In this document: positions 31,563 through 37,061 of the stretch, piece by piece | How positions within the stretch are numbered: the stretch's first letter is position 1 | Layout of the letters: every line of letters begins with the position of its first letter | DNA from: Streptomyces rhizosphaerihabitans | GTDB taxonomy: Bacteria; Actinomycetota; Actinomycetes; Streptomycetales; Streptomycetaceae | NCBI RefSeq assembly: GCF_025399795.1 | Contig: NZ_JAODTZ010000069.1 | Location: 1-37,061, forward strand | Length of the DNA stretch: 37,061 nt | Reading direction: 5' to 3' | The notes under the pieces: generated by a model | Database searches by the model: none | Seen by the model: only the letters and a program-made list of their open reading frames with translations | Told to the model about the DNA's origin: nothing | Program-made: the position numbers and the translations under genes

Positions 31563-33079
31563 TGACTTCGCCTGCATCGACGGACAGCGTTCCGCCCCAG
31601 CTCAGCGCGGGCCCGCGCCCGGCGCCGGGCCCGGCCGCCGACGAGGGCCTGGCGCGGCGGCTGCGCGCGCTCGCCTGTACCGCGCCGCTGCACGACCTGG
31701 ACGTGCGCAAGGCGAACCTCGCGGGCGAGTACACGGTGTACGGCATGGCCGAGGTCGCCCTCGCCGCCATCGATCTCGTCACACTGAACATGGACTTCGA
31801 CACGGGCGCCGACCACGACCAGATAGTGGCCAGGCTCATCCCGCGTATCGCCGCCCAGGCCCCCAGGCGCCCGGTCGCCGAGCACGAGCGCGTGGCCCGC
31901 TGGGTCCTGGAGAACCTGATCAACGTCGGCAGCGTCGACCGGGGCTTCCGGGCGGTGTACGGCACCTTCGCACCCGACGGCACCTATGTGCGCCGCGACT
32001 ACGACTTCAAGCTGATCGAGGAAGTGCCTGGCTACGGGGGCAGCGTCTACCTCCGTACGACCGACGAAGCGGTCAACGTCCTCGTCGGCGCCCTCGACAC
32101 CGACGTCACCAGCGCGCAGATCGCCGCCGAGGTCAAGCTGGAGGTCCTGATCAGCCGCGGCCGGCTGGCCGACGCGCAGCTCGCCGCCGAGCAGGCCCGC
32201 TACCGGACCGTGCAGTACGCGGAGACACTGCGCAAGGCTCTCGACGCGACCCGGCGCAATGTCCGGGCCGTCGACTGGCTCCAGGCCGTACCCGACATGA
32301 TCGCCGAGGCCCTGGACCACGTCGCCGACCGGTACCGCCACGAGAACGCGATCCTCACCAACATCCGCAAGGCCCGGGACGAGTCCGAGGACCCCGAGCA
32401 GAAGCGGCGCGCCGCCGAACTCGTCGACATAGTCAAGGACTGCATCCGCCGGCACACCCAGCTCCAGTCCCGCCTGCTGGAGGCCGGCCCGCTGTTCCGC
32501 GCCGAGCAGGACCGGCAGGCCTTCGGGACCCCCATGACGACCTCGGGGATCGACCTCTACGGCCATCTGGTCGCCCCGGTGCTGCCCCTGCCGGTGGAGC
32601 GGGCGCTGCGCGTCACCGACGCCTTCTTCGCGCGCGGGACGGGCCTGCGCACACCCGTCGCCGTACGCGTCGGGGACCTCGTCGACATCCTGCTGACACC
32701 GCCGCTGGAGCGCGAGCACCTCGGGGCGGAGATGCCCGAGCCCGACCTGATCGCCACCCCGGACGACAGCCGCTTCAGCGAGGAGCAGCTCGCCTCCGCC
32801 AAGGAGCTCCTGAACCTGCCCCCCGACGCGCCGCGCCGGTTGTCCGGTCTGCTCGCGGAGGCCCGCCGCCGCGATCCCGAGCTGCCCTACCTGGTGGCTC
32901 TTCTGGCCGTGCACGCCGCGAGCCCGCCGGTCGGCACCGCCTACCGGCAGGGCGAGGAGCGCCTGCTGTTCGCCGTGGACGACGGGACCGAGCTGGACGA
33001 TCCGGAATTCGGCGGGGCCGATCTGATCGTCGGGATGGCCCTGCTGGACGCGGCCGGGATGAAGGCGGACCGGGCATGA
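31562..33079 (+). CDS. Probable kleisin subunit of an SMC-like complex (JetA/MukF/MksF-like)
   Basis: A 505-residue, mostly helical protein with no membrane segments. After a disordered N-terminus (about residues 1-25), residues about 30-190 look like a winged-helix and helical domain (VRKANLAGEYTVYGMAEVAL, DHDQIVARLIPRIAAQAP, AVYGTFAPDGTYVRRDYDFK). A long helical section follows (DVTSAQIAAEVKLEVLISRG, DAQLAAEQARYRTVQYAETL, YRHENAILTNIRKARDE), like the middle of MukF, MksF or JetA kleisins. Length and gene order support this; sequence identity to a named family was not established. GTG 31562 is leaderless. Its TGA overlaps an ATG at 33076. The KITE-like and SMC-like genes follow. Confidence 0.6.
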   Translation: MTSPASTDSVPPQLSAGPRPAPGPAADEGLARRLRALACTAPLHDLDVRKANLAGEYTVYGMAEVALAAIDLVTLNMDFDTGADHDQIVARLIPRIAAQAPRRPVAEHERVARWVLENLINVGSVDRGFRAVYGTFAPDGTYVRRDYDFKLIEEVPGYGGSVYLRTTDEAVNVLVGALDTDVTSAQIAAEVKLEVLISRGRLADAQLAAEQARYRTVQYAETLRKALDATRRNVRAVDWLQAVPDMIAEALDHVADRYRHENAILTNIRKARDESEDPEQKRRAAELVDIVKDCIRRHTQLQSRLLEAGPLFRAEQDRQAFGTPMTTSGIDLYGHLVAPVLPLPVERALRVTDAFFARGTGLRTPVAVRVGDLVDILLTPPLEREHLGAEMPEPDLIATPDDSRFSEEQLASAKELLNLPPDAPRRLSGLLAEARRRDPELPYLVALLAVHAASPPVGTAYRQGEERLLFAVDDGTELDDPEFGGADLIVGMALLDAAGMKADRA

Positions 33080-33273
33080 ACCGTCCGCCGCAGGAGCTCG
33101 GGGACCGCGGTTCGCCCCTGGCCCTCGCGTCCAGCCCGGTCCCCGTGTCCGGCGCCACCGGCCGCGCCCGCGACAGGAAACCGCGCCCGTCCGGCCGGCG
33201 AGCTCCGCACCGGGCACCCGCCCACACCCGCGTACGTACCCTCGTACTTCCGAACAAGGAGCCCCAGCCGTGA
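33076..33273 (+). CDS. Candidate 65-residue ORF bridging kleisin-like and KITE-like genes
   Basis: ATG 33076 overlaps the TGA of the kleisin-like gene, and its TGA (33271-33273) overlaps the GTG at 33270 of the next gene. The frame fills the otherwise unusual 190-bp gap between two genes of one operon. The translation is basic and Pro/Arg-rich (RARDRKPRPSGRRAPHRAP) with no recognisable domain, which is also what non-coding DNA of this composition gives. A real gene, a coupling relay or chance are all open. Confidence 0.3.
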   Translation: MNRPPQELGDRGSPLALASSPVPVSGATGRARDRKPRPSGRRAPHRAPAHTRVRTLVLPNKEPQP

Positions 33274-34148
33274 CCGAGCACGTCGAGTGGAGTGAACCGG
33301 AGGCCACCGCCGCACCGGCGAACGCCCCCGTCACGCCTGCCGACGCCGCCGACGCGGCGCGGCTCGTCGCCTTCGGGCTGCAGCCCAAACTGCAGCCCGC
33401 GCGCGACCAGGAGTACACCGAGCTGCTGCGCCGCTACCGCGAGGACCCGCCCTTCGCGCGGCTCGCCGACGCGGTCGCCGCCGGCCTCGGGCTGGTCGTC
33501 CTGGAGGTGTCCCCGCGCGCGGGCATGGCGGTGACCGCCGCCGAGGACTCCGTCTTCGCCGTCCGCATGGGCGACTACGCGCGACGAGCCTCGACCGATT
33601 CCGGGGACCGTTTCCTGCACGGACTCGCTCACCTCGCCGTGGCCGCCATGGCCTTCCCGCGCCCCGAGGACCTCGCGGACGACGGCTACATCGGGCGGGT
33701 CTCGGTCAACGGCGTCGACGCGTTCGTACGGCAGGCGTGCAGGCGCCTGGAGGAGCGGGCCGAGGAGACCGGGGAGAACACCGACCCGGCGACCGACGCG
33801 CCGGGCCTGGAGGCGGCCTGGCGGATCTGGACGCGGCGCAGTTCCACCGGGGCCACCAAGGACGCGCGAAGACTGGCCGGCTCGACGACGGGCATCATCG
33901 CCAAGGCCGTCGCCTTCCTCACCGAATCCGGGTTCCTCCAGCGCACCGGCGACGAATCCGGCGGGACGTACCGGACGACGGCCCGCTACCAGCTCCAGGT
34001 CCGCGACATGGCGGGCAGCGCGGCCATGGCCGAACTGCTGGAGCTGGGCATCGTCCCGGTGACCGACGGCACGGCGACGCTGCTGCCCGCCGCGGACGGC
34101 GACGACCTGGAGCTCGTGGCCGGAGCCGGACTGCCCTTCCACTCCTGA
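33270..34148 (+). CDS. Probable winged-helix KITE subunit (JetB/MukE/MksE-like)
   Basis: A 292-residue protein. After an Ala/Pro-rich start, about residues 28-110 form a compact domain (YTELLRRYREDPPFARLADA, GLGLVVLEVSPRAGMAVTAA, EDSVFAVRMGDYAR). The C-terminal half holds a second winged helix (WTRRSSTGATKDARRLAGST, GIIAKAVAFLTESGFL, RTTARYQLQVRDMAG). Two tandem winged helices beside a kleisin and an SMC gene is the pattern of MukE, MksE and JetB. GTG 33270 has AAGGAG eight bases upstream. It probably dimerises on the kleisin and helps to contact DNA; this is inference. Confidence 0.6.
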   Translation: MTEHVEWSEPEATAAPANAPVTPADAADAARLVAFGLQPKLQPARDQEYTELLRRYREDPPFARLADAVAAGLGLVVLEVSPRAGMAVTAAEDSVFAVRMGDYARRASTDSGDRFLHGLAHLAVAAMAFPRPEDLADDGYIGRVSVNGVDAFVRQACRRLEERAEETGENTDPATDAPGLEAAWRIWTRRSSTGATKDARRLAGSTTGIIAKAVAFLTESGFLQRTGDESGGTYRTTARYQLQVRDMAGSAAMAELLELGIVPVTDGTATLLPAADGDDLELVAGAGLPFHS

Positions 34149-34215
34149 CGTCCGCCCGCCCCCGGCTCCCCCCCCACGACCTCACCTCCCCACACGACTA
34201 CGAGAGTCCGCCGCC

Positions 34216-37061
34216 ATGTACGAGCTGTCCCGGGTCCGCCTCTACTCCATCGGGCCCGCCGGTGCGCGCTACGCCGACACCGTGCTGGACCTGCGCGGCG
34301 TCGGCGAGCCCGTACCCGATCCCGCGCCCACCCAGGCGGAGTTCTTCGAGGAGGAGCCGGTCGGCCCGCCCCGCCGGCCCGCGCCCGCCGGCGTGCTCTT
34401 CCTGGAGAACGGCGGCGGCAAGTCGGTCCTGCTCAAGCTGATCTTCTCGGTGATGCTCCCGGGCCACCGCAACACCCTGGGTGGCGCCAGCTCCGGTGTG
34501 CTGCGCAAGTTCCTGCTCGCCGACGACTGCGGACACGTCGCGCTGGAGTGGCAGCACACGCTGACCGGTGAGTGCGTGGTGGTCGGCAAGGCGAGCGAGT
34601 GGCGGGGACGGCAGGTCTCCAACGACCCGCGGAAGTTCGCCGAAGCCTGGTACTCGTTCCGGCCAGGACCGGGACTCAGCCTGGACAACCTGCCCGTCGC
34701 CGAGGCCACCGCGGTACGGCCGCCGGTCGAAGGCGCCTCCGGAGCGCAGGGGCGGCGGCGCACCATGAAGGGCTTCCGCGACGCGATCACCGAGGCCGGC
34801 AAGGCCTACCCGCACCTGGAGGTGCACTGGGAGGAGATCCACGACCGCTGGAACGAACACCTCGGCGACCTGGGCCTGGACCCCGAACTCTTCCGTTACC
34901 AGCGGGAGATGAACGCCGACGAGGGTGAGGCCGCCGGCCTCTTCGCGGTCAAGAAGGACTCCGACTTCACCGACCTCCTGCTGCGTGCGGTCACCGACAC
35001 CCGCGACACCGACGGGCTCGCCGACCTGGTCGGCGGCTTCGGCAACAAGCTGGGGCGCCGCGCCGAACTCATCGCCGAGCGCGATTTCACCGCCGGTTCC
35101 GTGGACCTGCTCGGCCGGATCGTCGACGCCGCCGAGGGACGATCCCGCGCGCGTGACATCCACACGGGCGCCGAGCGGCGTACGAGGACACTGGCGCGCC
35201 GGCTGTCCGCTCGGGCCGTGCGGGAGCGTGTGCGCGCCGGTGAGCTCGCCCAGCGCGTGACCGCTGCCGCGTACGCCGTCACCCACGCCGAGGGCGCCCG
35301 CGAGCGCAGTGCGCTGATCGCCGCCGAACTCGCCTACCGGCACGCCTCGCTGGCCCTCGCGGGCGCGGAGAAATCGGCGGCCGCGCAGAAGCGGGAGCTC
35401 GCCGACGCGCGCACCCTGCACGCGGCCTGGCAGGCCGCCGAGGCCGTGCTGCGCCACCGTGCCGCCGCCGACCGTTCCACCCGCGTCGCCGAGGCGATCA
35501 GCGAGGCCGAACGGGACGCCGCTCCCGCGCTCGCCGCCCGCGCCAGGGCCGCTGTCGATCTCGTCCGTGCCCTGCACCGGGCCGCCGAGGGCGCCGAGTC
35601 GCTCGCCAACGAGGAGGAGGAACGGTCCGCCGGCCTCCAGGAGGTCGGCGAGACGGCGCACGCCGATTCGACGGCCGCCGCCACGGCCGCCCAGCGTGCC
35701 CGCAGCGAGCTCGGGCACCTGCGCCAGCGGCTGGCCGAGGTCGAGCAGGAGACCGCCGAGGCGGTCCGGGCCGGCTGGCTCGACGACAGCGCCCCCGACG
35801 CGGACCCGGCCAGGGCCGCCCTCGCGGCCAGCGACGCGGAGAAGACTGCCGTCGCCGCCTGGGACATCGCCCGTGAGGCCTCGCGGCGCGCCGCCGACCA
35901 GGCGCGGGAGGCGGCGTCCGCCGAGTCCCGGGCCGAGCTGACGGCGGCCCGCGCGGCGGACGCGGCGACGGCCGCGGAGCGGTCGTACGAAGCGGAGCGC
36001 CGCACGGCCGAGGTCCTGGCGGAGGAGGAACGCCTCGCGGAGCTGCTGAGCCTGCCGGGCGCCGGCGCCCGCCGCGGCGTTCCGCAGTCCCGCCGCGACG
36101 AGGAGTCCGACGGTGCGGCCGGCTTGTCGGGCGGCGCGCCGCTGGCCCCCGAAGAGCTCGACCGTTACGCCGACGAACTTCGTGAACTCCTCGACGAGGG
36201 GGTCGCCTCCGCCGAGCGGCAGCTCTTCGAACTGCGGACCGCCGCGGCCGACGACGCGCGGATTCTCGGGGCGCTCGGCGACGGCGGGCTGCTGCCGCCC
36301 GGCCCGGACGTCCTCGCCACCGTCGAATACCTGGGCGAGCACGGCATTCCCGCGCTGCCCGGTTGGCGCTACCTCGCGCAGGCCGTCGATCCCGTCGACC
36401 ACGCGCGCGTGCTGGCCGCCCGGCCCGAACTCGTCGACGGCGTGATCATCACCGACCCGGACACCCACGCGCGGGCCCGCGAGGTCCTCGGCGACGCGGC
36501 GCTGTTGCCGCGTTCGGCGGTGGCCGTCGGCACGGCCGCCGCCCTGCTCGCCCCGACCCCGCCCACCGACGCGGGAGACGGCGGCGTCTTTCTCGTACCG
36601 CCGAACCCGGCCATGCACGACGAGCACGCGGCCGACGAGGAGCGCCAGACGCTGCGGGCCCGCACGGGCCTGCGGGACGAGGAGATCCGCACGCTCGCCG
36701 CCCGCCTCGGCAAGGACCGGGAGCTGGCCGCGCGGCTCGCGTCCTGGCGCACCGGCTGTCCCACCGGACGGCTCGTCGAGCTGGCCGTGACCGCCCGCGA
36801 CGCACGCGCCTTCGCGGAGGAGGCCGAGGCCGAGCTGACCGAGGCCCGGACCGTCCGGGCGGAGACCGACGAGACGGCCGCCGACGCGGCCCATGTACGC
36901 GACGAGCGGCAGGAGGCCGCGCAGAAGGCCCGGCGCGCCGCCGACGCCCTCGCCGGACTCGCGTTCCGGCTGCGCGAACGCGCCGGATGGCAGGTCAAGC
37001 TGCGGGAACTCGCCGACGAGGCGGCGGAGTCGGAGGCCCGTGCCCAGGTCTGCCTGGAGCG
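34216..37061 (+). CDS. SMC-like coiled-coil ATPase (3' end outside window)
   Basis: ATG 34216 opens a frame that stays open for 948 codons to the window end. Walker A is LENGGGKS with Lys69, preceded by LRGVG and a Pro-rich insert (about residues 30-58); the first Gly of the P-loop consensus is replaced by Leu63. The head continues with HRNTLGGASSGVLRKFLLAD, GHVALEWQHTLTGECVVVGK and RYQREMNADEGEAAGLFAVK. A coiled coil runs from about residue 300 to 630. A hinge-like globular segment follows (about 640-800, LPGWRYLAQAVDPVDHARVL), and a return coil (about 800-948) continues out of the window. The signature motif and Walker B lie downstream. The ribosome site is weak (GAGAG). It is the motor of the proposed condensin-like complex. 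Confidence 0.85.
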   Translation, partial: MYELSRVRLYSIGPAGARYADTVLDLRGVGEPVPDPAPTQAEFFEEEPVGPPRRPAPAGVLFLENGGGKSVLLKLIFSVMLPGHRNTLGGASSGVLRKFLLADDCGHVALEWQHTLTGECVVVGKASEWRGRQVSNDPRKFAEAWYSFRPGPGLSLDNLPVAEATAVRPPVEGASGAQGRRRTMKGFRDAITEAGKAYPHLEVHWEEIHDRWNEHLGDLGLDPELFRYQREMNADEGEAAGLFAVKKDSDFTDLLLRAVTDTRDTDGLADLVGGFGNKLGRRAELIAERDFTAGSVDLLGRIVDAAEGRSRARDIHTGAERRTRTLARRLSARAVRERVRAGELAQRVTAAAYAVTHAEGARERSALIAAELAYRHASLALAGAEKSAAAQKRELADARTLHAAWQAAEAVLRHRAAADRSTRVAEAISEAERDAAPALAARARAAVDLVRALHRAAEGAESLANEEEERSAGLQEVGETAHADSTAAATAAQRARSELGHLRQRLAEVEQETAEAVRAGWLDDSAPDADPARAALAASDAEKTAVAAWDIAREASRRAADQAREAASAESRAELTAARAADAATAAERSYEAERRTAEVLAEEERLAELLSLPGAGARRGVPQSRRDEESDGAAGLSGGAPLAPEELDRYADELRELLDEGVASAERQLFELRTAAADDARILGALGDGGLLPPGPDVLATVEYLGEHGIPALPGWRYLAQAVDPVDHARVLAARPELVDGVIITDPDTHARAREVLGDAALLPRSAVAVGTAAALLAPTPPTDAGDGGVFLVPPNPAMHDEHAADEERQTLRARTGLRDEEIRTLAARLGKDRELAARLASWRTGCPTGRLVELAVTARDARAFAEEAEAELTEARTVRAETDETAADAAHVRDERQEAAQKARRAADALAGLAFRLRERAGWQVKLRELADEAAESEARAQVCLE

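Noticed and set aside
31160..33418. Long minus-strand frame across the repeats and the kleisin-like gene
   Set aside because: It is a shadow of the plus-strand gene extended into the intergenic repeats; its translation is low complexity.
31562..37061. Assignment as a classical Wadjet (JetABCD) defence system
   Set aside because: The fourth, nuclease gene is not visible and the sequences do not match the known JetA-C families that I can recall; only the architecture is similar.

Overview
The window is about 37 kb of very GC-rich DNA with dense genes, GTG starts, strong third-position GC bias and several families recognised from Streptomyces (RbpA, Ppm1, a SCO1431-type mini membrane protein, a 64-residue membrane protein beside an FtsK-like ATPase). 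It is almost certainly a Streptomyces chromosome. From memory, the gene order resembles the S. coelicolor region around SCO1421 (rbpA) and SCO1423 (ppm1). No tRNA, rRNA, insertion sequence, prophage or CRISPR array was seen, and no leucine TTA codon was noticed in the genes read.

Layout. 1-1.6 kb: end of a secreted C39-like peptidase and a 48-residue membrane protein. 1.9-6.8 kb: TetR regulator, acyl-CoA dehydrogenase, a lipocalin-fold protein and an APH-type phosphotransferase, an apparent lipid or hydrophobic-substrate module, with a Pro/Arg-rich gene facing it. 6.8-10 kb: a zinc-ribbon-like protein, a divergent Lrp/AsnC regulator and a YtcJ-type amidohydrolase. 10-13 kb: ppm1 behind a long structured leader, fxsA, and rbpA with an exact sigma-R promoter. 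13.3-17.8 kb: the operon yczE-gdpD-MFS (minus strand) divergent from a MocR-type regulator, followed by seven 16-bp repeats that merge into a 23-bp perfect terminator hairpin. 17.9-22 kb: an FtsK-like ATPase that lacks the Walker A lysine with a small membrane partner, an ankyrin protein, a 19-residue Cys-Cys peptide ORF and a HEAT-type protein. 22.2-25.4 kb: two GT4 glycosyltransferases and an SGNH hydrolase joined by ATGA overlaps. 25.5-30.9 kb: an operon MFS - DUF1445 (D-glutamate cyclase family) - pxpA - pxpB - pxpC divergent from a FadR-type GntR regulator, with a perfect palindromic operator inside the operon promoter. 31.5 kb to the end: a three-gene SMC/condensin-like operon whose SMC gene runs off the window.

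The most interesting system is the last one. It has a probable kleisin (505 aa), a probable winged-helix KITE-type subunit (292 aa) and an SMC-like ATPase with an N-terminal Walker A, a long coiled coil and a hinge-like globular segment. The layout is that of MukFEB, MksFEB and JetABC, but the sequences do not match any of these that I can name. The second is the oxoproline operon, where predicted transport, D-glutamate cyclisation, oxoproline hydrolysis and regulation are in one unit. Other points are the degenerate Walker A ATPase with a 25-bp operator upstream, the Cys-Cys mini-peptide, and the repeat array that seems to have grown from a terminator arm.
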